A stretch of DNA of 64,000 nucleotides from Amoebidium appalachense (lineage: Eukaryota > Ichthyosporea), in the NCBI GenBank assembly GCA_963693365.1, contig CAVNZM010000001.1, positions 4,898,001 through 4,962,000 of the forward strand, read 5' to 3'. Position numbers and translations under genes: made by a program. The stretch's first letter is position 1, and each line of letters starts with the position of its first letter. The notes below the pieces were generated by a model that was not told where the DNA came from, searched no databases, and saw only the letters and a list, made by a program, of their open reading frames with translations. Positions 27,327 through 43,831 of this stretch are shown here, piece after piece.

Positions 27327-29451
27327 ATGGAGGTAAATGCTAAGTCTTTGGCGGCGCTGGCTCTGCTTGCATCCGTCTCGTCTGCGTCTCCGGCCGACAA
27401 CTATGACTTCCAAGAACGCTTGCCCAAGGTCAAGAGTGCGGAGGCTGCATCCGTCTATCCTGGTAGGCGCCATGCAGCATTCATACACACAGCAGGCATT
27501 ATTTCATGCACATACAACTCTGATGCTTAAGGTTTGGAACTTGAATGATACGCAAGTAAATGCATGCACTATCTGCAAACCCAAAACACGAACACCAGGT
27601 GCTGTACACCCAACATCTACATGACTAGCTACATCTTTTGCACCAGTGTCATTTCAGGCGCTTGAAAAAACACATAAACGTGGGGTTTCCTGCCCACTTA
27701 TTAAGCGCCGAATAGGTGTTAGGCTAATGACCAAGAAAGAACTGTTTTGTCTTTTGCACACATCACACTTATCGCCCCCTTCTCACAGACTGCATCTACA
27801 AGCGCTCATGGGAGCCCACCAAGAACCCCTCTATCCTCATCCCCCTTTACACCGTTGGTTCCTACGTGACGATGGATGAGAATGGCGTATGCAACCACCC
27901 CATGTTCGTTAACGTTGCCAAGGGCTGCAAGGCCGTGGTTGCTGTTGTCAACCCCGTCACTGGCCCCTTGCCGCTGGATGACTCCCATTATCCGGCTATG
28001 AAGGTGTGTGCTTATTCCACCGTGCGTGTGTGTGCTTGGAAAGACGAGTGCGTGTGCGTGTGTTGTGTGTGACCGTGTGTGTGTGTGTGCTTGAAACGAC
28101 GAGCGTGTGTGTGCCTTGTCTGCCACAACGGTTGTGTTCATGCGTGCTGTGCATCCTCATCATGTATTTGTGCTGTCTGCTTGCCAATTTGGCTGTGCAA
28201 CCACTGCATTGTGTGCGCAATGCACTAAAAAAAAAATGAACGTTTGATAAGCCTCAGGGTAGAAACCCGAAAACTTACAACAAAGCTACCCGGCTAGAAT
28301 TAGCAACCATTTAAACAGCACGCCAATCTTACCTCTGGGCAGGCCTGCTTGAAGATGCTCAACGACCACGGAGTGCAGATGATTGGCTACACCCACACTA
28401 AGATTGCAAAGGTGGACCCAGCCACCGGCATCTGGTCCACCTCCGCTATGAGGTAAGCAACTACCCAGTAGAAAGCTCTCTCCTTTTCTCATACGTGTGC
28501 TTGCATGTTACACAATATGCATATCTGGGACAAGTTTGTTTTATGGGCAGACATTCGTATAACCAAAGGATACCAAAAATAGAGGCGCACACACACACAC
28601 ATACACACACACTCACAGACACATGCACCCATAGATCCAGACACACACACACACACAGAGGATGTGCACAAAAAACTTCTTCCCCAGGTTGCGTCTCAAC
28701 AAGCTCACTTCCTCTCCCCACAGAGACCCATGGGAGGTCGGGCACGACATGGACATCTGGCTGGAGACGGCCAAGGGGATGCCTATGTTCAAGGGGTTCT
28801 TCTTTGACGACACCACAAACTACTACCAAACATCCATCAATGCTTTCGGCATAGACCACGTGGCCTGGTACCGCAGGGTATGCACTTGCCCTCCTCCCTG
28901 CCGCTCCCCCACACACATACAGACACACTACCACACACAAAGCATGCATATCCATGCACAGACACGCAACACACATGCACCATGAGCACACACACACACA
29001 CGCAACACACACACACGCAACACATCTCCTGACTTTCGTTAGAACACGGGCCTCTCCCGAGCTTCTGATACCGATCCATCCATCTTCTTTCCCACACACG
29101 CACAAACACAAATCCTTCTCCTCTCCCCCGACCCAAGCATACTCACCCACCCATCCTCACAGCTTGTCAACCTAGCCAAGGAAAAGCTGCCCCACTCCCG
29201 CATTGTGCTCAACCCCGGTTCCTTTGTGGATCTTCGCCTGATGCGGGCCAATGCCTCCGAGGGCTACCCTGAGGCTGCAGATATCACCATTCCCTTTGAG
29301 GACTATGCCAAAAAGTGGCGCCCACCCGGTGACAACTGCTCCCAGAAGGGCATCCAGTGGAACACAGAGAGGGGCAACTTTGGCCCTGGTCCCTGGTGCC
29401 CGGTAAGTCGTCACTGATATCCTCACCCTGTACTCCTGATGTATGCACATA

Positions 29452-29494
<43 letters not shown>

Positions 29495-29527
29495 CAAACA
29501 CACACGGTGAATAAATCCATGCACATT

Positions 29528-29558
<31 letters not shown>

Positions 29559-29687
29559 ACACACACACATGCTCGCACGCGCGCACACACACGCACACAC
29601 ACATAGTATTATGAATGCCCTTATGTATCAAACCTTCCCTCCAGCTCCGTTTCAGCAAAACAACGAATCATTACTTACCATCCATTC

Positions 29688-29746
<59 letters not shown>

Positions 29747-30458
29747 CCCCTCCTTCCCCCCTCCCCCTCTGCCCCTTCCATCCCACTACAGAACGTGCCG
29801 ATAGCCGACAACGTCGAACCCTTCATGCAAGCAGTGAAGAATCGCGAGTTCGAAGCCGCGGCAGTAGTGCATAGTGCCGACAGTACGTTTGTGATGAACG
29901 AGGGCAAGGTGGCCATGGCCAATGGCTTCAAGTACTTCTTTGCCAGCGATATTCCCCTCGTCAACGGGCCATGGGGTGCAGTGCCCAAGGTCTGGGACCA
30001 GTATCTGCAAAAGCTCAACGATGAGTATGTGCCCCGTTAACTCCCCTCACTGAATGCACACACTGAAAACCCTACCTCACTCCTCCTCCCTCCCCTCACA
30101 ACCCTCCCTCCTCCTTCCCCCTCTGTGCCTCCTCCGCACAATTCAACACCTACTTACACCCCATATCACTTGGCTTTAGCTAACCGCAGCCATGCCAACA
30201 AGGGCACTATATGCATTCTCTCTCGGTATAAATTTAACCCCGCAGTGATTCTAACGATAGGTTTTCTGCAGGGAGGAGGGTGTGCAGGTCGAGCAGGCAC
30301 CGAACACCACAGCCCCCGCTAGCACGGCCCCAGTTGCAGGCCAGACCGGCTCAGTGGAGAATTTGGCCAAGAACTCAAGCAATGCTGCTAAACCCACAGG
30401 GGGGTTCTTTGTGCCATTTGTCGCTGCAATTTCAGTCCTTCTGGCCCAGATGCTCTAA
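27327..30458 (+). CDS. spherulin-4 family (GH135-like) secreted, probably GPI-anchored protein, paralogue 1
   Basis: Seven exons join in frame: 27327-27462, 27789-28003, 28343-28452, 28724-28877, 29163-29402, 29792-30024 and 30272-30458, giving 424 aa. All introns are GT-AG. The protein opens with a signal peptide (SLAALALLASVSSA). The spherulin-4 domain then shows IPLYTVG, VAVVNPVTGPL, MIGYTHTKIA, FKGFFFDDTTNYY, RIVLNPGSF and DITIPFEDYAKKW. Spherulin 4 was first seen as an encystment-specific protein of Physarum; the fungal relative Sph3 founded GH135 and cleaves galactosaminogalactan. The conserved acidic pair after GFF is Asp-Asp here, where I recall Asp-Glu in characterised enzymes, so activity is uncertain. 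The last exon encodes a Thr/Ser/Ala-rich spacer and hydrophobic end (FFVPFVAAISVLLAQML) typical of GPI signals. Retaining the last intron would stop translation at 30040. Confidence 0.88.
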
Positions 30459-30714
30459 ATTTTTCAAGCTGCATGGGGCTGTTTACATTTCCGTATAAGA
30501 ATTGAAGTTCTGGTTGGGGGATGGGATCTGTGTGTATGCACACGTACTGAATGTGAACGAGAATGTGAGCGATTAACTGATTATCTGTATATTTTGATGA
30601 ACGAATACCAGTTTTGAATATGTGCTCTAAGGAGCTGCCTTGATTGTATTAAGGCCATACCACATGTATATAGTTAGTAACCCTAAACTTAATCGTCCGT
30701 TTTAATGAATGCTA

Positions 30715-30720
30715 AATAAA
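30715..30720 (+). terminator. polyadenylation signal AATAAA for spherulin-4 gene 1
   Basis: AATAAA lies 257 bases after the stop codon, in an AT-rich 3' flank with no other signal in between. Confidence 0.5.
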
Positions 30721-33207
<2,487 letters not shown>

Positions 33208-33996
33208 AGGCCCCAATTACGAGCAGATAAACTTGCGGCAAGCAGAATTATTCTGCAGAAAGCGGAACTTTCAAGGAAAAGTATTCTGCAGAAAGCGGAA
33301 TTAGTCAAGCACGGAATCATTTTGCAGAAAGCGGAAGTAAAGCCAATAGCGTTCAGCGGAATTATTTAAGTAAAATTATTCAGCAGAAAACGGAATTATC
33401 CAAGAAGGTTCATTCTGCAGAGTGTAGAATTAATCAAGCATTGAGTATTCTACAGAAAGTGGAACTATCCAAGACGAATTATTCTGCAGAAAGTGGAGAA
33501 TTATCGAAGACGAATTATTTTGCGGAGTGGAGAATTATTCACGACGAAGTATTCTGCAGAAAGTGGAACTATCCAAGACGAATTATTCTGCAGAAAGCGG
33601 AATCATCCAAGACGAATTATTCTGCAGAAAGTGGAACTATCTAAGACGAATTATTCTGCAGTTCGAAAGTGGAATTATCCAAGACGAATTATTCTGCAGA
33701 AAGTAGAATTAGTCAAGCATTGAGTATCCTACAGAAAGCGGAATTATTCAAGCAATAGTATTCTGCAGCAAGCGGAATTATTCAAGCAGAAGTATTCTGC
33801 AGAAAGCGGAAATAGTCGAGCAGAATTATTCTTCAGAAAACGGAATTATTCTGCAGAAAGCAGATCATGAATCTGCAGAAAGCAGATTTATTCTGCAGAA
33901 AGCAGATTTATTTTACAGGGAGCAGAATTATTCTGCAGAAAGCAGAATTGTTCTACTGTATCTGTAACGATGCTGATGTACATATGGTTGGGCCCT
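33208..33996. mobile_element. foldback element 2, same family as element 1
   Basis: The left end AGGCCCCAATTAC (33208) and right end CATATGGTTGGGCCCT (33981-33996) correspond to the termini of element 1 (GGGCCCAACCAxAT). The left end also shares the ACTTGC...AAGCAGAATTATTCTG transition. The interior is about 30 degenerate units on the pattern GAATTATTCTGCAGAAAGCG, often with AAGACGAATTATTCTGCAG. Apparent open frames rich in ILQKAE or SKTNYSAES are repeat translation. Together with element 1 it brackets spherulin-4 gene 1. Confidence 0.6.
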
Positions 33997-34201
33997 ACAG
34001 AGGACTCCCTACTAGTTCAAGGTAAAGTTATGTTTGTGGCCATGTGGTCATGTAACCGCTGCAAAAATTTTACTCACCGATGGTACAGTGTCCGTCCGCC
34101 CCTAAGATCGTCCACTGCTAAGATTCCGTATACGCCGATTTTTCCAAAAACTTTAGATTCCGTATACGAGCCCATTTTCGGGATTATCTTAGAGCAAATA
34201 G

Positions 34202-34254
<53 letters not shown>

Positions 34255-34603
34255 ACACGTGTGTGTGTGTGTGCACAAATACAGATTTTGAAAAGGGCTC
34301 TCGAAGATTCCATTCCTCTCTCCATCTCTCTCTCTAGAGATCTCTCACTCTCGAGCTCTCTCTCCCTTCCCTTCCTTCCCCCCCCCCCCCCCCCCCCCCC
34401 CTCCCCCTCCCCCCTTCCACATCGGTAACTAGCGGCTCTAGCCCTCTAGGTGCCCCCCCCCCCCCCCCCCCCCCCCTCCTTAAAAAATAAATAAATAAAA
34501 AGACCACCCAACCAGTGGCACCCAGCCCCTCTTATCATATATATAGTGGCCAGGGCAGCACCCCCCCCCCCCCCCCTCCCCTCCCCTCCCCCCCCCTCCC
34601 CCT

Positions 34604-34639
<36 letters not shown>

Positions 34640-35853
34640 GATCATGGGTACGACCGGTCGTCTCCGGCCTGATTGCCCTAAGATTCCGTCTACCTACCCC
34701 CCCCCCCCCCCCCCCCCCCCCCCTCAAAAAAAAAAAAACAAAAAAAAAAACAAAAACCGTAGAATCTTAGGCGTGGACGCAAACTGTGTACTGTGATGAT
34801 ACCATACACACTGTAGATTAATTTAACTTTGGCGGCAACCGTCCCCCATATGCATGCAATAGACCAGTAGTACGTGGCCGCATGGCTGGGTGGGTGTGTG
34901 TTTGCCCACCCCCGCCTCCACCCCCGACTCTTCACCCATCATCCCGCTCCATCTATGTGCATCCTGTTCGAAGGCATATCAATACCTCGAGTACATGGTT
35001 TTCACCTCTAGAGGACCGGACTAATTGATTCTACTGGCTGCCGGTTGGGACCTAAACAACTCTATTGCGGTTCAAAATCAATATAAAAACCCCGAATAAA
35101 TTGTATATATCGACAGGTGTGTGTCTTATCTACATATATTTCTAAGTTGGTTTGGTAAAAATATCCCTGTTTCGTATACTGTTGTATCTGCTTCTGGGGC
35201 CACCTTCGAGATTTTGGGGAAACCTTGGAGCTGCCATCGAATGTCGACTGAACCGGCCAATCATATTTTGCGGTTGACGTATTGTTCCAATCAGAAGCTT
35301 GCATTGACATCAATTGGATGTCGACATTGACTCGTCAAGCCGGCAAGCACCCTTCGTAGTTACGCCATATACAGAGTATCGTTATTGAAATAAAGTTCAG
35401 TTGTTTTTTGCATAAAACGAAGGATAAATGTATATTCTAATCTCGCGCAACTTTTATTTGACTGGTTCCTATCAACTCCATGCTCACATTATAAGCACAA
35501 ACTGGCTCATGTCGGTGTCAATCATTCTAGATGTCGATGTCGTATTAATTACGGAACTGAACAGGTTAACATAATACCGTATGATGGTGCGTCCCCCTCC
35601 CCCTCCCCCCGCCTCCCCCCTTACCTCTCCCCTCCACAAACGGTGTAGGTCCCCCCTCCCCCCTCCCCCCTGCCCCCCCACCCAATCCCCTGGAGGAGTT
35701 CAAATTTCAACCCCCCCCTCCCTCCACCAACATCCCCCCCCCCCCCCACCCGGTTCCCATCCCCCCCCCCCCCCCTCTCCCCTTCCTCCCCCCCCCTCCC
35801 CCCCCCCCCCCCAGTATAATAAACAAACAAAAGATAGCTGCTGCTACCCCCCT

Positions 35854-35893
<40 letters not shown>

Positions 35894-36640
35894 CAGGCTC
35901 CCTCCCCAATTCAGATCACTCTTTCATAAGCCTATCGGCCCCATTTGATAACTTACACGTGTAAATCGGGGAGCTTTCCAAGGCAGTAAATCGGGGAGCT
36001 TTCCAAGGCTCGGCCACGCCGTCTGGAACGGCCGGCCGGCCGGTAATGCGCAATTGCGCATGCAGTCACACACGTACGTGTCGTGTGCACTGAATCGAAG
36101 CACCGCGCACGACCACGTGCACTGTACGGTAATTCATGCATGAATCTCCTGTGTACTTGCGTGCAAGATTCCGAGCAAGAAGTCTATTACAGTAATATTG
36201 AGTGGGTGCAGTTGTCATAGGTAGTGAAGGTAGCGAGCGACAAGGCTACTGTAAGGAGCTTATGGCAAAGAATTGTGGAGGGTGTCACAGAGGGAATCTA
36301 CCACCGGCTTTTCTGGTTAGATCCACTCCTCTGATTGGCGAGTGTTGTTGTCCTGGAGAGATTTGGTGCAGGACAATAACCAATCAGCAGACAGGTAACG
36401 TGCCCAGAAGATCCTGGCATAGTTGACCCTTTGGGCTATTAGTTTTGAAACCATTGAAGATTGATGCAGCACGTCGGCGTTCTCATAACTTATGTATAAA
36501 TTTTTTTTTTTTTTAAATCCTGTTTTGTTCCCGGAGGTGCCCCTAGGGGCCCTCAGGGGGAACTACCGTCTTCCACCCAGCACCGACAGTACTCTAGCTA
36601 TAGGGTGCTACGATGCTATTAGCTAAACACTTATGTATCA
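33997..36640. repeat. gene-free stretch with many poly(C) tracts
   Basis: C run then (CA)n then (GT)n at 34203-34273. C runs about 34380-34400 and 34453-34476; C tracts 34561-34577 and about 34602-34637; C run then A-rich 34698-34756. C-rich tracts 35593-35815 and run 35858-35892. A 25-bp segment with AATCGGGGAGCTTTCCAAGG is tandemly duplicated at about 35960-36010. Mixed sequence from 34790 to 35560 and 36010 to 36640 shows only short open frames; no exon could be supported. Confidence 0.75.
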
Positions 36641-36649
36641 ACACCCCCG

Positions 36650-37240
<591 letters not shown>

Positions 37241-38631
37241 GGCTAGAGACCTCTTTCTTAGTATGTGTGTGTGCGTGTGTGTGCGCGTGTGTGTGTGTGT
37301 CTGCTGTGAGTGTGTGTCTGTGCCACGCTGTGCCGTGTGCCTGTGTGCACATGTGGCGCCTAGATAGCTGTGTGTTAGCTGCTAATACCTGACACTTGCT
37401 GACACGCGACGCACACGCGTGTGTACAAGTGGATGTGTACATATGTGTGCGTACGTGTAGTGCACGTTCGCGTGTGTTTTTGACGTCCGTGTGTGTGTCC
37501 CTGTGAATGCGTGTGCGTGCGTGTGCGTATGCGTGCTTGTTCGTGGCTGTGTTCGTGTGTGGTTATTATTATTGTGTACTTCTGGAAACTGGTTTAAAGA
37601 CCAGGCTGTTACAGGCGGCCACTGAGAGACTGCACCCACTCAGCCGCTAGTGGTGCGTGTTGTGCTGTGAATAGCTCGCAGCCAAGCACGTACATACTGA
37701 ACCCACATGGCCAGCTGTTTTGGGCAGCTGTGTGCACTTCGACGATCTATTTGCCCCCCTCACATAGTTGCATCGAAACCACGGTGATTGGCCATTACCG
37801 GCCATTACTTAGATCTGTGTTTTTGATTGGCTTCATCATCTGATAACGGCATTATGATAACAAGATCCCGGCGGCCCAAACTCATGGTGATTGGAGGAGA
37901 AGGCACCCGATAGTGGATGCCCCGCAATAAGATTGTTGAGTAACCCACACCATGCACCATCATATGGACACGTTCATAACAATTGTTGGCAAGTATATTT
38001 AGATATGGATGGATGTTTTAGTGAGAAGGGCCAGATTTAGTAGCACTATTTATTAGTCATTTCTCATAGTATTTTATACCAAAATTACAGACCGACGATT
38101 GAAGTTAAACAGGTTCACAGTAGCCAGGAGGCACAAGGCCAGCTATCTTATCCACGGACGTCGAACATAAATCTCAAGGTGCAGGAGTTAGACGGTGGCT
38201 TTTATTCTGTAACGTAGCCATGCAAGAACACATCATACCCTCCTCACCCAAGGACCATATCATCCCCTATCAACTGTGTTTAGGTTGCCTCTTTTCCGCC
38301 TGCTGTTGCAAACGCAGCTTTTCTTTCCACACCGACATAGCCGAAGCTTGGCTTTAGGTTTGCCCCAGGAATTCAGCCCATACATTTCACACAGTCCACG
38401 ATACCTCTGCCACCATAGATAAGGGCGTTGCCTTCATTTTGGGGGCAGAACAGAAATATTTTTATTAGTTTAGTCGCCAACCTTGCGTTTGCAGGTCGGT
38501 GGGGATGCCTTGTTTAACATAGTGTGTAGTCAACTACATACCCTATTGTCAAAGAACCTGATTTTTCACCGTTTTGACCACCCTAGTACTGAACCAAGTG
38601 CCGCTTTTGTTACAACCTTTTTATTCTGAAA
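37241..38631. other. no gene recognised; upstream region of spherulin-4 gene 2
   Basis: GT/GC-rich interrupted repeat to about 37560, then about 1 kb of ordinary AT-balanced sequence without long open frames on either strand. No clear TATA box near 38632. Confidence 0.5.
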
Positions 38632-39097
38632 ATGGGCGTACTACTACAAACATCTCTAGCTGCTGTCCTAGCACTCTCCGGTGTGGAGGGCAGCAAAAAA
38701 CACCACGCACAGGCAAAGGTGCTTTCTTTGTCGAACTTGCCTGCAGCCTTTCAGCCCATGGCCGCTGGGGACGCTGCTAACCAAGACCTATCCACCTCTT
38801 CCACAGCAACACCCGGTACGTACAAATCTATTTTTAACTCAACCGGAACAGAAAAAAACAGGCCACGAGAGAATCAGAGAGTAAAGGATAACGGGTACAC
38901 ACTTTAGCACGCGTCCACAGCACAACCTTGAACCACACAGTTCGCACGAGTTGCATGTAATGCAGATTGAGATTGGCGTTGAAAAAAAATGCACAAACTG
39001 TCAAACCAAATGTGGGCACGGTGCTGTGGTAGACACTTAGTGAAGCAAGCACAAAAAAAAACAAGTACATATGCATGCGCGCACAACGCGTGCGCAT

Positions 39098-39171
<74 letters not shown>

Positions 39172-41162
39172 AACCCTCCTCGAATTTCCCACATACAACT
39201 CACCAACCCCTTGTCCTTCCCGCTCCCTTCCACCGTTCATCTAATATATACACACACACTAACCCACCCACACACGTACAGCCTGTATATACACCAAGTC
39301 ATGGAAACCACGCAACAACCCAGCCATTCTCTTCCCCCTGTACACCGTGGGCACGAAGGAGAGCATATCCACGGGTACTGTGTGCACCAATGAGCTCATC
39401 TATGAGGTGTCCAAGGGATGCCGGGCTGTCACAGCGGTGGTCAACCCCCAGAGTGGACCCTTGCCCAGGGGGGATAAACAGATTGCAGCAATGAGGGTAT
39501 GTTTGAAGGAGGGGGAGGGGGGGGGGGGGCGGCGAAAGAAGGGGGAGGGGGAGGGGGGGGGGGGAGGGGGCGGGGTGAGGGGGGGGGGGGGGGGAGAGGG
39601 AAGAGGAAAACGGGGGGGGGGGGGGGGGGGAGTGGGGGGAGTGAGGGGGGGGGGGGGGGGCGGGGAGGGAAAAGGGGGAAGGGGGGGGGGGGGGGGGCTA
39701 GCAGTGTTTGTCAGTGGATTGTTTGTTCGTGTGGATGTGCTTTATGCGACATTCATAGGGCCAACTCCCCCCCTCCATCCCCCCCTCTCTCCCAGGAAAA
39801 TGGTGTGTTGTTTTCATGATTTTCAACTGTTTTTTGCATTCCATTTTACCTTCTTTCGACCCCCCCTCCCCCCTTGGGGGCCCTGCCTCTCCCGGCCCCC
39901 GCACACACAACCAAAAGACAAAATCCTTGATGTCTTGGCTGTTTCTCAACCATTTTGTATATTTCATTTCCTCATTCTACACTTTCTTTGGCAAGGAGGA
40001 AAGCACAAGCCCCCGCCCTCCCCCCTCCTTCCCCTCCCCCCGAAAAAATACCTTCGCTGCGTATACTTCTGTAAAATTTCCCTTGTTCTTACGTGAATCT
40101 AAGATTTGCACTCAGCTTGGTGTAATCCATATAACACTTTCATCCCCTCCCCTCACCCACCCCCACGCCACCCCTCCTCCCCTTCCCTTCCCTCCTCCAC
40201 CACCACCCACCCACCGATTACAGACATGCATGAAGCTACTAGACGACCACAACGTAACTATGGTGGGCTACGTGCACACAAAGCTGACGAGAAAGAAGGA
40301 TGACGGCACATGGGACCCATATGCAATGAGACCCCCCTCCGAGGTTCAGGACGACATGAATATCTGGATGGAGCAGACAAAGGGGCTGGTGAATTTCAAG
40401 GGGTTCTTCTTGGATGATACGTCATCACACTGGGAGACGGCCATAAATAGATTGAATGTCTCGGGGGGACACATATCCTGGTACCGCAAGGTGTGTGCTA
40501 AGACCTTGTTCCCTTCGTTTGTAAATCTGTTCAAGCACCCGGAGGTTGGGGCGGGAGGGGGGAGGTTAGGGTGGGGGGAGGGGGGGGGGGGGGGGGGGGG
40601 GGAAGAAGGAGAAATGAGAGGAAGGGATAAGGGGGTCGGTGGGGGGAGGAGAGGGAGGTGCCGAGGGGGGGGAGGGGGGGGGGGGAGGGGGGGGGGAGGG
40701 GGGCACAGAGTATGGTCATGAAAAGTGCATCGTCGATATGGGTTACTGTAAATTTGAGGGGAATACACCTGGCACAATATGGGAGGCTCTGTTGTACACG
40801 TGGCCATGTGTTTGCATAAATGTGCTTGTGGATGTTCGCAGGGGTGTAAATTGTTTGCATGTGTGTATGTTTGTGGGCATTTGTATGGGTGTCTCGATAT
40901 CTGTGTTGTGTGTCACATGATGTCCAGACGGGGAGGAAGGAAGGAGAGGGGGGAGTGGGGGGGGGGGGTGGGGGGGGGAGGGGGGAGGAGAGGTTGCGCA
41001 TCGTCACCCACGTAAACAATTAAAGGCCTAGTCGTCCATCCGTTCTCGTTAAGCACCCTAGGTTCTAACTGATACTAAACCATACTCAACTCCCCTCCCC
41101 GCCCCCGCCCCTCTCTCCCCCCCCCCTCCCCCCTTCCTCCCCTCCCCCCTTCCCCCCTCCCC

Positions 41163-41194
<32 letters not shown>

Positions 41195-42082
41195 GTACAC
41201 ATACACATTCCACCCCACCCCCTTTTCTCCCTTTCCCTTTTTCTCGTCCCGCCCTCATCTCATCTTTGCACCCCTTCATAGCTCGTTGCAGCCGCACGGT
41301 CCACCCTTAAAGATGCCATAGTGGTGCTCAACCCAGGGTCCTTTGTGGATCTGCGCCTCATGCTGCCCGACCCTGCCGACAACTACACCAAACCGGCCGA
41401 CATCACCATCCCCTATGAGGACTATGCATGGCGGTGGCGCCCGCCAAACAATGACTGCTCCGTGGCACAGGCAACACTAGGCCAGGCTGGATCTGGCACG
41501 TTTGAACCCGGACCATGGTGCAGGGTATGTATGTGCATGCCGTTTTTGGTTTGGTTTATCGGTGTTTTTGATAGGTTTATAGTGTTTGCTTGCAGCGTCT
41601 TTCTTTCTGGACAGTTACTTTCATTGCGCGTTGGCTCTCCAGGAAAATGTGCACGTGTATTTTTGTGGATCTTTTAGGTTGTCCCGGTGTCGTTTGCTGT
41701 TTGTGACAGAAGAGTGTATGGGAGCATGCAGGTGAACCTAATGTAGTGCGACAGACATTCGCTCTAGACAGCATGGCCGGCTGCAAGGGAGTTGTGCAGT
41801 AAGTGCACATATGCTGTTTTGCTTGAACCCCCATGGACCTCTTAAGCAAAAAACATGCTGTTTCGCCTGAAGACCTAACGGATACCTTAAGCAAAAAGCA
41901 TATCAACAAATGAAGAGACATGGTTATTGGTCTTAGGATGAAGGAGGCCACATTCTTAAAGTCCACCCTCTCCCCTTCTTTCCCCCCTCCCTCCCCCCCT
42001 CCCCCCCCCCTCCCCCCCCAAACACACACACACACACATGTGCGCGCGCGCTCGCGCACGCACGCAAATGCACAAGCACACA

Positions 42083-42117
<35 letters not shown>

Positions 42118-42269
42118 CATTCCCAAGTGGGACCAGGTAGAGGATTTCAAGCGGGCCGTCACCGATCGCAGAATCAACGTGTCCGCAGTGGTTCACAGGT
42201 AGCAACAACCTCCTTCCCCCCCCCCCCCCCCCTTCCTCCCGGGCCACTCGGGCTTCTCTAACCTGCTTC

Positions 42270-42311
<42 letters not shown>

Positions 42312-43831
42312 CCCGCCCCGGGCCATACCTGTCCTCAGGCAGTTAACATGCCAACACACACAATGAATTTGCCACCACCCACCCACCCTCCACCCACCTA
42401 TCCCTCACCCCACCACCTATCTCTCCACCACCTCTTACCTTAACCACCAACCGTCCACCCTCTCAACCAAGCACCCAGATGCACATAGGTGAGCCCTGTC
42501 CGACCGGATTTACGTCCACATACATCCCCTCCCCCTCCCCGCTCCCCCACCCCTCCTCCCCATACACACCCCTCTCTTCCCCCCCCCCCCCCCTCCACTC
42601 CCCCCACCCCTCCCCCCTCTCCCCCCTCTACCCCGCGCGCGAAAAAAGAAACATTTCTCCACTCGGCCCACTCAGTGGACCCCAATGTGCATGTGCACAG
42701 TAGACCGCATGCAGATGTAGGCACTACGCTCGTTAGCATGCAAACACGAGCAACACACACCAAGATAAAAGCCCTTCGCAAAAAAAAAAAAAAGCTTCTG
42801 GTTTTGCATGAGATAGAGAAACTCTTTTACACCACTCTAACATTCAACCAATCATACGCAGTGCCACGTGCAACTTTGCATTCCAAGAGGTCCTCACGGC
42901 CAAGAATGCCGGGTTCCGATACTTCTATGCCACCGATGCCACGCTCAGTGGCAATGGGCCGTGGTACCGTGTGCCCACGTTCTGGGACGCCTATTTGCGG
43001 TTCCTTGATCTCGGGTAAGATTTTACCCTCCTCCCCTCCCCCCCCCCCCCCCCCCCCCCTCCCTCCCCCTCCCCCCATCCCACACACACACCCCGCACAC
43101 AAACAGATACGAAGGAGGGGGGAAAGAAAGAAAAGAAAAGGACCTCGATTCTATGGTATGAAACCCAAAGGATCCACCCCCTTCCTTCCCCCCTTCCCCC
43201 GGCCGCTTTCCGGAATATCCCCCTCCCTCGCCTTCCCCAGCCCCTCCCCCCCCCCCCCCCCCCCCCTTGTTCCTCCACCTTCCTCCCCCTCCCCCCTCCC
43301 CTTCCATGCACGCTGTACCTTGCACTATGCATCACAATTAAACCCCCTCTCTTTCTTGGTCGTATTTCTCGTCCTCTTCTCCCGTACATTCACTGGGCTC
43401 CATGTGTCACCTCACAAGTTCGTGCATGCCTGCAAGTTGCTTTACCAACCGACGCTCATAGTGCCGTTCTGCTATGAAAAGAAATATCCAACACATGGCA
43501 GCCATTCCTTATCCTATTCCTCGAATCATATCGAGCCATTAACACTAACACACATGTATTAAACAGTGAGACGTATAACTACACGACCGAGGACTACCAA
43601 TGCGGTGGCCCCTTCAGCATCCCCAATGCGACCCTACCCACCACAGTATCACAGGAGACCAAACCCACCTTTGCTCCTGTTCCAAGCGTGACAGAAACCG
43701 CCCCTTACATCATCCCTACAGGACCTACGAGCCCTGTCATTCGTCCGTCGGATGCGCAGAGAGTTGAGAGCAAGTCAGTACTTGCTATTGTCTCATCGGT
43801 AATTGCGCTTGTGGTGTCGGAATTGATTTAA
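38632..43831 (+). CDS. spherulin-4 family (GH135-like) secreted, probably GPI-anchored protein, paralogue 2
   Basis: Seven exons join in frame: 38632-38815, 39282-39496, 40224-40490, 41282-41524, 42116-42198, 42862-43014 and 43567-43831, giving 469 aa. It has a signal peptide (LLQTSLAAVLALSGVEG). The core matches paralogue 1 throughout: LFPLYTVGTKESI, AVVNPQSGPLP, MVGYVHTKLT, FKGFFLDDTSSHW, IVVLNPGSFVDLRLM and DITIPYEDYAWRW. Exon 2 has exactly the same length (215 nt) in both genes. The intron dividing paralogue 1 exons 3 and 4 is absent here, while an extra intron splits the region corresponding to paralogue 1 exon 6. The last exon encodes a Thr/Pro-rich stalk and hydrophobic end (VLAIVSSVIALVVSELI), again GPI-like. 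Several introns carry G-rich sequence near the donor and C-rich sequence near the acceptor. Role presumably cell-surface or wall glycan binding or cleavage. Confidence 0.88.

Noticed and set aside
33441-33723. Open frames with repeated ILQKAE / SKTNYSAES peptides
   Set aside because: They are translations of the palindromic units of foldback element 2, in several frames at once.
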